This document shows positions 23,579 through 33,541 of a stretch of DNA of 36,882 bases, in pieces (positions within the stretch are counted from its first letter, which is position 1; the number at the start of each line of letters is the position of its first letter). The stretch covers positions 1 to 36,882 of the forward strand of contig VXMF01000018.1 in NCBI GenBank assembly GCA_009841225.1, given 5' to 3'. Under the pieces are notes generated by a model that saw only the letters and a program-made list of their open reading frames with translations, had not been told where the DNA came from and did no database searches. The stretch is from Terriglobia bacterium. GTDB taxonomy: Bacteria; Acidobacteriota; Terriglobia; Bryobacterales; UBA6623. Position numbers and translations under genes: made by a program.

Positions 23579-26500
23579 CTAGAACTCGTAACGCAAGGCG
23601 AACTGGATCTGTCGCGGCTCCAGCTGTAGCCTGAAGATCCGGGCAACCGAGCCTGACGCCAACGTGTCGTTTCTGTTGCTGCCGGGCTTGCGGAAGTGAG
23701 TCTTGTTGAACATGTTGAAGAACTCGCCCCGCAAGATCAGCCGGTGCCCTTCGGCCACTTGGAATTGCTTCGCGATCGAAACGTCCCAAGAATTGATACC
23801 CTGCGCCTCCACGATGTTGGCCCCGGAATTGCCGTAGTTGAACTGCTGCGGGAATTGGAAACAGTCGACCTTGTACCACTGCTCGGCGGTCTTGGGTCCG
23901 TTGTTCGGATCGCACGTCACGTCGGGCCTCTGGTAAGATCGTCCGACGTTGGCGATATCCCTGCCTGACAGCACGCCCACCGGCGGCCCAGTGTTGAAGC
24001 GAGTGAACCCCTCGATCGCCCAGCCGCCCAAGAACGCATCGGCGGCGGCGTTCCAGTCTCCGCCCCAGCGACGGCCCCGGCCGATTGGCAGGTCCCATTG
24101 GTAGGCGATCTGGAACACGTGCTGCAGGTCCCAGCTCGACCTTGACCAATCGTTCCGGATGTTGAACGGATCCTGCGTCTTCCATTCGGCGAGAGAAGAC
24201 TGCTCGTCCATGGCCTTGGACCAGGTGTAGTTCATGCGAAACCCGAACCCGCGTCCGAAACGCTTGTTCATCTCGACCTGAAGGGCGTTGTACAGACCTC
24301 CGAAACGATTGAACCCGCCGTCAACATTGCCGAAGTCCGGCATCAACCGACGAGGCTGGATCTCACCCGGCCCCGGAGTGAGGGGGGTGTTGACCGCCGT
24401 GTAGCCGATCTGCTTCCGGCTGGAGGAGCCGACATAGCCGACATTCAGCGAAAGCTGGTCGACCAACTCCCGCTGGATGAAGAAGTTCCACTGGGCCGAG
24501 TAAGGCGAGCGGTTGGTCGGCTGCTGCGGCCAGCCACCGATGGCCGCGGTGGAGGAGTACGGAGGTCCCGGATTGTCCGCAAAGAATGTCGGCACAGGAT
24601 TCTCGGTAGTCACGGCATTGACCGTGGCGACCTGCTGCGGAGTATAGGGCCAGAACTTGCGCAAGTCCTGCAACTCTTGGACAAACGTCGAGTTGTAGAA
24701 CACGCCGACGCCAGTGCGCACGACTGTCTTGTCGTCGACCTGGTACGCGATTCCCGCGCGGGGGCCTATGTTGTTCCGGTCTGGGAACATCAGCGCCCGC
24801 GTGGTTCCCAGCCTCTTCGCCGGCTGGTTCCGCTCGCCGGTCTCCGGCTCGATCTCAGGGTTGACTGTGGACCACATCAGCCGCCCGAGATTTCCGGTCA
24901 CCGGGTTAGGAGTAATCCAGAGGTTGCCCAGCTGATCGGTGGTGTCGTAGGGAGGGTTGTTGTACTCGTACCGCATCCCTAGGTTCACGGTTAGCTTGGA
25001 GGTGACCCGCCAGTCGTCTTGGAAGAAAAACTGCCATGCATTGATTCGACCGTTCGTGATGGTCTCGCCAGTCGAACGCCGGAATTGCCTAGGCGTGCCG
25101 AGCAGCATCGACGCAGTGCTGAACCCGGAGCCCGGATCGTTGTAGAGCGAGGTGAGGTCGCCGTTGAACCACAGGTTCCCGTTCATCGGGTTGGACGTGT
25201 TGGTGTAAAAGTGCCGACGGCTGTAGTTGACCCCGAACTTGATCGAGTGGTTGCCGGCATTCGTCGCATAGTTGGAGATGAACTGCCAGACCTTGTCCCC
25301 CGTGTTGGTTCCGCCGCCGCCTGCGCTGAACTCGCCGTCAGAACTCATATTCGGAATCGGCTCGCACAGCACCTCCCTTTGGAACATCTGAATTCCGGTT
25401 TGGTCAAGAAAGTCGCCCCGGTTGATCTTGGAATTCAACGTGCAGTTCGGATTCCAGGGAGCGTTGTAGCCAAACCGGACCTCCAAGATCGAGGACGGAT
25501 TGACTAGGCGCGTCCACTGGGCGGACAAGTTGCGCACGTCGAAGTCGTTCTCGCGCGATAGGTAGGGGTTGGAACTCGGGGAGAAAGTGGCAACGTTCTG
25601 GTGCAGGTAGCGCACGTTGAACGAGTCCTTACCGCCAGTATTGTGATCTCCGCGCATCACGATGAACTCCCGGTCATTCGACGCCTTGGTGGTGTTGGTG
25701 TAGTTCTGTGTCAGCTTGCCCGGGATATTCGGAAGCGGGATCATGATGTCCAGATACGTCGTGATCGCCGGGTGATGCATCGATTGCGGAATCGCATTGT
25801 TTTGGAACTGCTCACGGGCAATGTTTCCATCGGCATCCGCCACGCCCGTAAACGGATCGTAGATTCTCTGGGCGAGCTCGGAGAAGTCTCCCCTGCGCTG
25901 GAGTTCCGTCGGGAAGTTCGCGAGTGCGTTGTTGCCGCGCCGGCGATCAAAACCCTCGTAGTTCACGAACCAGAAAGTGCTGTCACGCAGGCCAGGGACC
26001 GGACCACCAAAGGCCGCGCCGTACTGATTCTGTGAGAAGGCGACCTTGCCTGTGCCGGAGCGGTTGGCGAAGAAGTCGTTGGCATCGAAATTATCGTTGC
26101 GCACGTACCAGTACATCGAACCGTGCAGATCCCGCGAGCCCGACTTGATCGCGATGTTGACGTTAGCTCCCATGGAACGCCCGAACTCCGCGTTGTTGTT
26201 GGTGGCGACGCGGAACTCTTGGATGGCGTCCATCGGCGGAGAGCCGCCGGGAGAGTTCATCATCATCATGTTGTTGTCAACGCCGTCCATCGTGAAGTTG
26301 TTGTCTTGCGGACGGGCACCGTTGACCGAAATCAGGAACGTCCCGGACTGCGTGCCCCTCGACTGGCTGTAGGTCATGCCGCTGGTTCCGGGCATCATCA
26401 GAATCAGGCGTGTGTAGTTGCGCCCGTTCACCGGGATGCGCTCGATCTCAGTGGTCGTGACGGTGCCACCCACCGAGGCGTCCTGTGTCTGTAGCACCGG

Positions 26501-26878
26501 GATCTGGCCGGTGACCTCAACCGTCTCGGTCACTTGGCCGAGTTCGAGAGATAGATCGACCTTGACCGTCGCTGCGACCTCCACGACGATTCCAGTGCGC
26601 ACTCGCGTCTTGAATCCTTCGCTCGAGGCAGCAACATCGTATGTGCCCGGCTGCACCGGATACGCACGATAGGCTCCGCGTTCGTTGGTCGATATCTCCC
26701 TCTGCACGCCAGTGCTGAGGTTCGTGACCGTCACGTTGGCTCCAGGCACCAAGGCGCCGCTCTCATCGGTGACATCTCCAACGATCGTGGCGTTGGTTGT
26801 CTGCGCATCAGCGCCTGTCGGGGCCAGCATCAAGACCAGCGCTGCCAAGACGAGCGCGCCCTGCTTCCAAACTTTCAT
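23579..26878 (-). CDS. TonB-dependent outer-membrane receptor (Oar-like, CarboxypepD_reg)
   Basis: The 1099-residue protein has a signal peptide (1-25), a carboxypeptidase-regulatory-like beta-sandwich (about 28-112; ATIVGDVTDESGALVPGANVTVT), a plug domain (about 125-245; VNGRNYTRLILMMPG, NFTMDGVDNN) and a long beta-barrel ending in Phe (FALRYEF), the outer-membrane signature. Such receptors are abundant in Acidobacteriota and take up large molecules, often glycans or peptides, with TonB energy. The ligand is not known, but the sulfatases nearby suggest sulfated carbohydrate. The ATG 26878 is preceded by AAGGAG. It is transcribed with its own terminator at 23518-23547. Confidence 0.92.
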   Translation of the reverse strand: MKVWKQGALVLAALVLMLAPTGADAQTTNATIVGDVTDESGALVPGANVTVTNLSTGVQREISTNERGAYRAYPVQPGTYDVAASSEGFKTRVRTGIVVEVAATVKVDLSLELGQVTETVEVTGQIPVLQTQDASVGGTVTTTEIERIPVNGRNYTRLILMMPGTSGMTYSQSRGTQSGTFLISVNGARPQDNNFTMDGVDNNMMMMNSPGGSPPMDAIQEFRVATNNNAEFGRSMGANVNIAIKSGSRDLHGSMYWYVRNDNFDANDFFANRSGTGKVAFSQNQYGAAFGGPVPGLRDSTFWFVNYEGFDRRRGNNALANFPTELQRRGDFSELAQRIYDPFTGVADADGNIAREQFQNNAIPQSMHHPAITTYLDIMIPLPNIPGKLTQNYTNTTKASNDREFIVMRGDHNTGGKDSFNVRYLHQNVATFSPSSNPYLSRENDFDVRNLSAQWTRLVNPSSILEVRFGYNAPWNPNCTLNSKINRGDFLDQTGIQMFQREVLCEPIPNMSSDGEFSAGGGGTNTGDKVWQFISNYATNAGNHSIKFGVNYSRRHFYTNTSNPMNGNLWFNGDLTSLYNDPGSGFSTASMLLGTPRQFRRSTGETITNGRINAWQFFFQDDWRVTSKLTVNLGMRYEYNNPPYDTTDQLGNLWITPNPVTGNLGRLMWSTVNPEIEPETGERNQPAKRLGTTRALMFPDRNNIGPRAGIAYQVDDKTVVRTGVGVFYNSTFVQELQDLRKFWPYTPQQVATVNAVTTENPVPTFFADNPGPPYSSTAAIGGWPQQPTNRSPYSAQWNFFIQRELVDQLSLNVGYVGSSSRKQIGYTAVNTPLTPGPGEIQPRRLMPDFGNVDGGFNRFGGLYNALQVEMNKRFGRGFGFRMNYTWSKAMDEQSSLAEWKTQDPFNIRNDWSRSSWDLQHVFQIAYQWDLPIGRGRRWGGDWNAAADAFLGGWAIEGFTRFNTGPPVGVLSGRDIANVGRSYQRPDVTCDPNNGPKTAEQWYKVDCFQFPQQFNYGNSGANIVEAQGINSWDVSIAKQFQVAEGHRLILRGEFFNMFNKTHFRKPGSNRNDTLASGSVARIFRLQLEPRQIQFALRYEF

Positions 26879-26994
26879 GTCTGCTCCTTGGAGCTACGCC
26901 AGGCACTCGGGACGAATACGTACTTCGTGCGCCTGCGTAACTCTGACAATCCCTTCGTACTCCAGCTGGAATACCCCACCAGCTGCACTGTAAG

Positions 26995-27025
26995 AGTTTA
27001 CCACGCCATCCAGCGGCTGTATCAA
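26995..27025 (-). promoter_or_regulatory. Possible promoter of the TonB-dependent receptor
   Basis: On the minus strand TTGATA (27025-27020) and TAAACT (27000-26995) are 19 nt apart, giving 5/6 and 4/6 matches to sigma-70 boxes with a longer than ideal spacer. It would leave a 5' leader of about 110 nt. Weak support. Confidence 0.25.
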
Positions 27026-27119
27026 GAAAAGTAAGGAATCGCGTAGACGGAGCCCAAGCCCCTGCTTACAGAGGTGTGGTCAGCAGCCGGGAAATTCCTG
27101 ATGGAATCAGCTATACGCG

Positions 27120-27147
27120 GCCGGCCGCTGTGCGGCCCTAGGCCGGC
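27120..27147. terminator. GC-rich hairpins downstream of the Gfo/Idh/MocA gene
   Basis: GGCCGC (27123-27128) and GCGGCC (27132-27137) form a perfect 6-bp stem with a 3-nt loop. A competing 7-bp stem joins 27120-27126 with 27141-27147. The region is 27-54 bp past the stop of the oxidoreductase. No T-run follows, so the terminator call is tentative. Confidence 0.35.
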
Positions 27148-27173
27148 GCGACAGAGCCGTGCGATCTCGAAGC

Positions 27174-28505
27174 TCAGACCTCGAGTTTCCAAGGCTTGCG
27201 ATACGGGCGTTTGTACATGATCGCCTCGGCCTCGGGATCGTCCACCACCCGCTCGTTCTCAACGTCCCAATAGACGCGCCGCCCCGTTCTCACCGCAGCG
27301 TTGCCAAGGTGGCAGCCGATCATCGAGTCGTGGCTGATCTCGACGTCGGAGCGCGGCCGCTCGCGCGTCCGCATGCATTCGAGGAAGTTCTTGACATGGT
27401 CGAGATGCATGTCTTCTCGATCCGGGCGATAGGCCTGCCACGGCAGTCCTGGAGCCTTGTACTCGCGCACCGGCTTGTCGATGCGGTCCGTCTCCGGCAA
27501 GACCTCCCAGCCTTGGCGATCAACGATCAGAATGCCCTTCTCGCCGTGCAGCATGACGCCGTGCTCGCGATCCGCCGGGCCGCGCCCCACGCCCAAGGCG
27601 TGTTCCCAAACCATCGAGAACTCGGGGAACTCGTAAAGCACCTGCTGGGTGTCCGGGGTTTCCATCGCGTCCTTGGGATAGGCAAACTTGCCGCCTACCG
27701 ACATGGCGGATGTCGGCGACTTGATGCCCATGTACCAGTTGGCGATGTCGATCATGTGCGCTCCCCAGTCGGTCATCAGACCGCCCGAGTAGGCCCAGTA
27801 CCAGCGGAAGCTGAAGTGGAAGCGGTTGGCGTTGAAGGGACGGGACTCGGTCGGTCCGAGCCACATGTCGTAGTCCACGCCGCTCGGGGCCGGGCCGTCC
27901 GGCTGGTGCGGGGTCTCGCCCTTCCAGTCCAAGTAGACCCAGCAGCGCACCAAGCGGACCCGGCCCAACTTGCCGCTATCGATGTATTCCTTTGCGGCTA
28001 GGTACTGCGCTCCTGAGCGTTGCTGCGTGCCCATTTGCACCACGCGGTCATGCTTGCGAGCCGCCTTGACCATCTGCCGTCCCTCCCAGACGGTGATCGC
28101 CAAGGGCTTCTCGACATATACGTCCTTGCCGGCCTTGCATGCTTCCACGGTTGGCAGGGCGTGCCAATGGTCCGGCGTGGCAACGATCACCGCGTCGATG
28201 TCATCGCGATCCAGCACCCGCCGGAAATCGCCGGTGCGCAGTTCCGCTTCCTGCTCATAGTCCGCGACGACGTTCTCTTGCGTCTTGGCGATCTGGGACT
28301 CGTCGACGTCGCAGAGCGCGACAGCCTGTGTCTTGCCCGCCTTGAGCATGTCGTTCAGGTCGAAGCGGCCCATGGTTCCACAACCGATCAGGCCTACACG
28401 AATGCGATCATTGGCGCCAAGGATGCGGCTGGCGGAGGCTGCGGTCATCGGCGCTGCGCTCCCGGCAGCAGCCGTAGCTAGGAAAGAACGGCGCGAAGTG
28501 GTCAT
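27174..28505 (-). CDS. Gfo/Idh/MocA-family oxidoreductase, Tat-exported
   Basis: The 443-residue protein begins MTTSRRSFLATAAAGSAAP, a twin-arginine signal with the RR-x-F-L motif. VGLIGCGTMGRFDL follows (about 37-50), the Rossmann NAD(P)-binding motif, then VDESQIAK and CKAGKDVYVEKPLA (about 130-143) with the conserved EKP lysine. The C-terminal half is the GFO_IDH_MocA alpha/beta domain. Family members oxidise or reduce sugars and related compounds. Tat-exported versions are common in Acidobacteriota and Planctomycetota, where they often lie near sulfatases; their substrates are mostly unknown. I chose ATG 28505 because the Tat signal begins there and AAAGGAG lies upstream. It is divergent from the PSCyt1/PSD1 gene. 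Confidence 0.93.
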   Translation of the reverse strand: MTTSRRSFLATAAAGSAAPMTAASASRILGANDRIRVGLIGCGTMGRFDLNDMLKAGKTQAVALCDVDESQIAKTQENVVADYEQEAELRTGDFRRVLDRDDIDAVIVATPDHWHALPTVEACKAGKDVYVEKPLAITVWEGRQMVKAARKHDRVVQMGTQQRSGAQYLAAKEYIDSGKLGRVRLVRCWVYLDWKGETPHQPDGPAPSGVDYDMWLGPTESRPFNANRFHFSFRWYWAYSGGLMTDWGAHMIDIANWYMGIKSPTSAMSVGGKFAYPKDAMETPDTQQVLYEFPEFSMVWEHALGVGRGPADREHGVMLHGEKGILIVDRQGWEVLPETDRIDKPVREYKAPGLPWQAYRPDREDMHLDHVKNFLECMRTRERPRSDVEISHDSMIGCHLGNAAVRTGRRVYWDVENERVVDDPEAEAIMYKRPYRKPWKLEV

Positions 28506-28726
28506 TGGGGTGCGAGGCTCCTTTCGGCGCGAAGCGCGATCAGGTAACAGCTTATCGCGGATCGATCGCCGTGGCAGAAGCGCGCTCCGGGGCCGGCCGC
28601 TCTGCGACCACCGTCCGGACGGGCAGCACACTGGGGCACAAACTTCCCATAAAGTATTAGGGGCAGCGGCCGCGTTTGGCGGCCGCCGGCGTGGTCCGAG
28701 GGCACGACCAGAACGTAGGAGGCCCA

Positions 28727-31700
28727 GTGCGAACCCCGCGAGACACGGCAACGATTCTGGGCGATCCGCGATTCTCCCGCGGAACGTTGAGGGGAGCAAT
28801 TATTGGACTCGCTCTGGCAGGGGTGCCGGCATCGCTCGGCGCCGCGTCGGCCGAGCAGATTGAGTTCTTCGAGAGCAAGGTGCGGCCGCTCTTGGCAGAG
28901 CACTGCTACGCCTGCCACAGCGCCAAGATCGAGACGCCGTTCGCCGGCCTGCGGCTTGACAGCCGCGAGGCGATCCTCGCGGGCGGAGATTCCGGGCCGG
29001 CCATCGTGGCCGGTAATCCCACCCAAAGCCTTCTCATCAAGGCTCTCAATGGCGAGCCCGTGCTCATGCCGCCGGGCGGCGGGCTGCCGAGCGCAGCGAC
29101 GAAGACTCTGGCGGAATGGATCCGGATGGGCGCTCCATGGCCTGAGGAACGCATGTCCGACGAGGCGGAACCAGGTGCCTTCGATCTGGCGCAACGCAAG
29201 CGAGCCCACTGGGCGTGGCAGCCTGTCCAACAGGCCGACCCCCCGCAAGTCAAGAAGCGCCGCTGGCCAGTAAACCCGGTGGATAGCTTTGTGTTGGCCG
29301 AGCTCGAAGAACGCGGCATGCTTCCGGCCGCGCCTGCCGACCGCCGCACGTTGATCCGGCGGCTTTCCTATGACTTGACAGGCATGCCGCCAACGCCCGA
29401 CGAGACGGCTCACTTCGTACAGGACGATGATCCCGACGCCTACCAGAAGCTGGTACGGCGGCTGCTGGATTCGGAGCGATTCGGAGAGCACTGGGCACGG
29501 CACTGGATGGATTTGGTTCGCTACGCCGACTCGCACGGCAGCGAAGGCGATCCGGCGATACCGAACGCGTGGCACTACCGCGACTACCTGATTCGGGCCC
29601 TGAACGCCGACGTGCCGTATGACCAGCTCGTCCGCGAGCACCTCGCCGGCGACCTTCTCGACGAGCCGCGGATCGCCCCGGGGCGCGGGATCAACGAATC
29701 GATCCTAGGCACGGCGCACCTTCGACTGGTCGAACTCGGCTACCAGCCCGTCGACCCATGGGAAGAGCGCGTCAAGTGGACCGACAACCAGATCGACGTC
29801 TTCTCCAAGGCTTTCCTAGGCCTCACCGTTGCCTGCGCTCGATGCCACGACCACAAGTTCGACGCGATCAGCCAGCAGGACTACTACTCGCTCTTCGGCG
29901 CTCTTTACGGCGCCCGGCCGACCATGCGGGCCGTCGACTCTCCGGTCTCCCTGCGATTGCACTCGAAGCGATTGAGAAAACTCAAGGATCAGATTCGCGA
30001 GAAGGTCGCCGACCAGTGGATCGCAGACGCGGCCTCACTGCCGAGGCGCCTAGAGAGCGCTGACGGACACGCTGTTCGCGCCGCGCTGGAGGCAGCTGCC
30101 TGCGACGACGCGAGCCCCCTGCACGCCTTTCTCCAGCTTGGCGACCTGCGAGGCGAGCGCTTGTGGGAAGCGGTGGGGGATCTGAGAGCGGACTGGCACA
30201 GCCGTATGGCCGCCCGCAAAGCGTCTAACGAGCAGAACTTCCAAGAAGTCTGGGACTTGTCCGGCGCAGACTACGACGAATGGGTCAGCCACGGCGCAGG
30301 CGTCGGAGACACGCCATCGGCTCCGGGGGAGTTTCGCGTGGCCCTGGAAGGAAATACAGTCCTGCACGGCATCTATCCGGGCGGGGTCTACACGCACCTG
30401 CTGTCGAGCAAGCATGCCGGCGTCATGCAGTCGCCCCGCTTCACGATCGACACCGACTATGTCAGCGTTCGCACGATGGGACACGACTTTAGCTTCGCTC
30501 GCCTCATCGTGGAGAACTATTCCCTGCCCCTGGGCGGCATCTACGACCAGCGCTACAGCCCGAGGGCCGACACGATGCGGTGGTGGCAGTTCAAGACCGA
30601 GTTTTGGAAAGGGTTCACCGGGTATATCGAGTTCGCGACCCGCGAAGACGCCACCAACTTCGTCCTAGACTCGATCGACCGTGCCAAAGACCCCCGGCCC
30701 GAGCGACCGACTCACGGCAGGTCTGGAATCGGCGCGGCCGCGGCAGCCTTCCACAACGGCAAGCGCCAGCCGAAATCGACGACCGAGCCCATTCTCTACC
30801 TCTTGGCGGCGGAACCTTCGGGGTCTGCAAACAGTTTCGGAAATATCGTGGCCGAACGGCTGACCGCTGCCGCAACCGCATGGCGGGGCGGCACCACTGA
30901 CCAGCAGCAGGCAAGCTTCTTGGACTACTTCGCCAGACGCGGGCTCGTGGCTACGTCGATTGACGAGATCGAGGGCGTCGGCGAGCTAGTCGCGGAATAC
31001 AGGCGGCTCGAGAGTGAGATCGCAGTGCCGCAGAGATTCCCCGGCGTCGTCGAAGAGAGCGCGCCCGACCATCCCCTGCTGGTCCGCGGCGACCCCCGCA
31101 AGCCCGCAGACCCGGTCCAGCGGAGATTCCTCGAAGCCATCGGGGGTGACCGCTATGCCGATCCCGCGGCGGTCCGCCGCCGCTTGGCGGAAGACGTCAC
31201 GAGTACGGACAACCCCCTCACGGCCAGGGTCATGGCAAACCGCGTCTGGCAACGTGTCTTCGGACGCGGCATCGTGGCGACACCGGATAACTTCGGCGTC
31301 CTTGGCGATGCGCCGTCGCACCCCGAGCTGCTGGACTATGTCGCGGATCGCTTCGTGGCGGATGGTTGGTCGATCAAGCGCCTCGTGGAGCTGCTGGTCA
31401 CGTCGCGCACCTACCGGATGAGCAGTACGGCCTCGGGGAGGGCGCTGGAGCGCGATCCCTCAAATTCCTTGCTGCAACACATGCCCGTGCGCAGGCTCGA
31501 GGCGGAGGCTATCCGGGACACGCTGCTGGCCGTGTCCGGCCAGCTGGACAGCTCGATGTATGGCCCCCCTCCGCCGTCGCGCAACCGCTACGACGAGTAC
31601 GAAGGCCCCGGATCATCCATCTATGGCGATGACCGCCGGAGCGTGTACCAGGAAATTCGTCGCAACCGCACGAACCCCTTCCTCGAAGTGTTCGATCAGC

Positions 31701-32041
31701 CGACGCCGTCCACCACGCGGGGTCGGCGCGATGTCACCAACGTGCCAGCCCAGTCGCTGGCGCTGATGAACAGTCCGTTCGTGTTGGGCAGCGCCTATGC
31801 GTGGGGGCGGCGGCTGGCGGATGGCGAGGGCCACTCTATCGGCAGCCGCGTGGAATACATGTACCGCAAGGCCTTGGGACGCCCGCCGTCTCAAGACGAA
31901 CGGCGGGATGCCGTCGCCTTCGTGACGGGCCTGGCCGAAGAAGAAGGCGCCAGCGAGCGCGACATTCTGGCCAGCTCCGACACTTGGGGCCGGTTCGCGC
32001 ACACGCTATTCAATTTCAAGGAGTTTCTGTATGTCCGGTAG
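28727..32041 (+). CDS. PSCyt1-DUF1549-PSD1 (DUF1553) protein
   Basis: The 1104-residue protein has a signal peptide (about 20-42) and a planctomycete-type cytochrome domain with CYACH (residues 60-64). A DUF1549 domain follows (about 175-410, including ARHWMDLVRYADSHGSEGDP and ARCHDHKFDAISQQDYY), and after an insert of about 350 residues a C-terminal DUF1553/PSD1 domain (NPLTARVMANRVWQRVFGRG, PSHPELLDYVADRF). The function is not established; the heme implies redox activity in the periplasm. The start is GTG 28727 with AGGAGG 6 nt upstream. The next gene, DUF1501, starts 11 bp inside this one, so the two form a tight operon of the kind common in Planctomycetota and Acidobacteriota. Confidence 0.9.
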   Translation: MRTPRDTATILGDPRFSRGTLRGAIIGLALAGVPASLGAASAEQIEFFESKVRPLLAEHCYACHSAKIETPFAGLRLDSREAILAGGDSGPAIVAGNPTQSLLIKALNGEPVLMPPGGGLPSAATKTLAEWIRMGAPWPEERMSDEAEPGAFDLAQRKRAHWAWQPVQQADPPQVKKRRWPVNPVDSFVLAELEERGMLPAAPADRRTLIRRLSYDLTGMPPTPDETAHFVQDDDPDAYQKLVRRLLDSERFGEHWARHWMDLVRYADSHGSEGDPAIPNAWHYRDYLIRALNADVPYDQLVREHLAGDLLDEPRIAPGRGINESILGTAHLRLVELGYQPVDPWEERVKWTDNQIDVFSKAFLGLTVACARCHDHKFDAISQQDYYSLFGALYGARPTMRAVDSPVSLRLHSKRLRKLKDQIREKVADQWIADAASLPRRLESADGHAVRAALEAAACDDASPLHAFLQLGDLRGERLWEAVGDLRADWHSRMAARKASNEQNFQEVWDLSGADYDEWVSHGAGVGDTPSAPGEFRVALEGNTVLHGIYPGGVYTHLLSSKHAGVMQSPRFTIDTDYVSVRTMGHDFSFARLIVENYSLPLGGIYDQRYSPRADTMRWWQFKTEFWKGFTGYIEFATREDATNFVLDSIDRAKDPRPERPTHGRSGIGAAAAAFHNGKRQPKSTTEPILYLLAAEPSGSANSFGNIVAERLTAAATAWRGGTTDQQQASFLDYFARRGLVATSIDEIEGVGELVAEYRRLESEIAVPQRFPGVVEESAPDHPLLVRGDPRKPADPVQRRFLEAIGGDRYADPAAVRRRLAEDVTSTDNPLTARVMANRVWQRVFGRGIVATPDNFGVLGDAPSHPELLDYVADRFVADGWSIKRLVELLVTSRTYRMSSTASGRALERDPSNSLLQHMPVRRLEAEAIRDTLLAVSGQLDSSMYGPPPPSRNRYDEYEGPGSSIYGDDRRSVYQEIRRNRTNPFLEVFDQPTPSTTRGRRDVTNVPAQSLALMNSPFVLGSAYAWGRRLADGEGHSIGSRVEYMYRKALGRPPSQDERRDAVAFVTGLAEEEGASERDILASSDTWGRFAHTLFNFKEFLYVR

Positions 32042-33476
32042 GGCCGCGTTCCGAGTGCAGCGAAGCCAGAGCGGTATCAGTCGGCGACGCATGCTGCAGA
32101 CCACCTCGACCGGCTTCGGCATGCTCGCAGCTGCCGCGCTGCTTGCCGACGAGGCCGCCGCGACGAACCCGCAAGCCGCCCGCGCTCCGCACTTCGCTCC
32201 CCGGGTGAGGAACGTGATCTTCTGCTACATGTCGGGCGGCATGTCGCAAGTCGACTCGTTCGATCCCAAGCCCAAGTTGACGCAGATGGCGGGCGAGCCG
32301 GTGCCCTTCAAGGCGGAGCGGACGATGTTCAACAACAACGGCAACATCTTCCCTAGCCCGTGGGAGTTCAAGCGCTACGGCGAGAGCGGCATCCCGGTCA
32401 GCGGCATGTTCCCCCACATAGGGAAAATGGCCGACGAGATCTGCGTGATTCGGTCTATGACCGGCAAGTTCATGGAGCACGCGCAAGGGAATTACTACTT
32501 CCACTGCGGACTGCCGTTCGCCGGCTTCCCCAGCATGGGATCTTGGGTCACGTACGGCCTTGGGAGCGAAAACGACAACTTGCCCGGCTTCGTGGTCACC
32601 GGGGGCGGCGGCATCCCCCACGGCGGCATCAACATGATGGGCAACGGATTCCTGCCCTCGGTGCACCAGGCCTCGGTGATCCACCCCGGACGCAGCGATC
32701 CGATGCGAAACATCACGTCCTCGACAACAGGCGCGAGGCAGCGTCGGCAACTCGATTTCGTTCGCCGCATGGACCAGGGCTTCTTGGCCGACATCGGCAG
32801 CCACGAGCCCGTCGAGGCTGCGATCTCGAACTACGAGACGGCCTATCGGATGCAGAGCGCGGTGCCGGAACTAGTGGACCTCGGCAGCGAATCAGAGGCC
32901 ACGCGGGCCCTCTACGGCGTCGATTCCAGCAACCCCTCGACCGCTGCCTACGCGAAGCAGTGCCTGCTGGCTCGCCGCTTGGTCGAGCGGGGCGTTCGGT
33001 TCGTCGAACTGACCATGGTCAATACGCCCGGCAAGACCGATGGCATGGGCAACCCGTGGGACCAGCACGACAAGCTAGAGCTGGGCCATGGAGCGAACGC
33101 GCTCACGGTCGACCAGCCTGTAGCGGCGCTGCTCAAGGATCTCAAGGCGCGCGGCCTGCTAGACGAGACGCTGGTCCTGTTCTCGGGCGAGTTCGGTCGA
33201 ACCCCGTTCGCGCAGGGCACAATCGGCCGGGACCACAACCCGTTCGGTTTCAGCCTTTGGCTGGCGGGCGGCGGCCTCAAGAAGGGGTTCGTTTACGGCC
33301 AGACTGACGAATTCGGCTACCGCGTGGTGGAGCACCAGTGCAGCGTGCACGACCTGCACGCAACCTTGCTGCACTTGCTCGGACTGGACCACGAGAAACT
33401 GAGCTATCGTTTCGGCGGGCGGGACTACACCCTGACGGATGTCCACGGACACGTGCTGCGTGGGATCTTGGCGTAA
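32031..33476 (+). CDS. DUF1501 protein, Tat-exported
   Basis: The 481-residue protein has a twin-arginine signal (SRRRMLQTTSTGFGMLAAAA, about residues 16-35). Then comes the DUF1501 fold, which is related to alkaline phosphatases and sulfatases: VIFCYMSGGMSQVDSFDPKP, GGGIPHGG, ELTMVNTPGKTDGMGNPWDQHD, FSGEFGRTPFAQG and GRDHNPFGFSLWLAGGG with conserved His and Asp. It is always found next to PSD1 genes; the activity is unknown. The ATG overlaps the upstream gene by 11 bp, with CAAGGAG inside that gene as ribosome site, indicating translational coupling. Confidence 0.93.
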   Translation: MSGRAAFRVQRSQSGISRRRMLQTTSTGFGMLAAAALLADEAAATNPQAARAPHFAPRVRNVIFCYMSGGMSQVDSFDPKPKLTQMAGEPVPFKAERTMFNNNGNIFPSPWEFKRYGESGIPVSGMFPHIGKMADEICVIRSMTGKFMEHAQGNYYFHCGLPFAGFPSMGSWVTYGLGSENDNLPGFVVTGGGGIPHGGINMMGNGFLPSVHQASVIHPGRSDPMRNITSSTTGARQRRQLDFVRRMDQGFLADIGSHEPVEAAISNYETAYRMQSAVPELVDLGSESEATRALYGVDSSNPSTAAYAKQCLLARRLVERGVRFVELTMVNTPGKTDGMGNPWDQHDKLELGHGANALTVDQPVAALLKDLKARGLLDETLVLFSGEFGRTPFAQGTIGRDHNPFGFSLWLAGGGLKKGFVYGQTDEFGYRVVEHQCSVHDLHATLLHLLGLDHEKLSYRFGGRDYTLTDVHGHVLRGILA

Positions 33477-33541
33477 CGCCGACCGGTAGTTAGCGATCGG
33501 ATCTTGTCGCTCCTAGCCGCTCAGGTTGGAATCTCACGTAG

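Noticed and set aside
27159..28001. Plus-strand frame over the Gfo/Idh/MocA gene
   Set aside because: Shadow of a real gene on the minus strand without any recognisable domain.
28502..29641. Long minus-strand frame over the PSCyt1/PSD1 gene
   Set aside because: High-GC shadow of a clearly conserved plus-strand gene; no domain or ribosome site.
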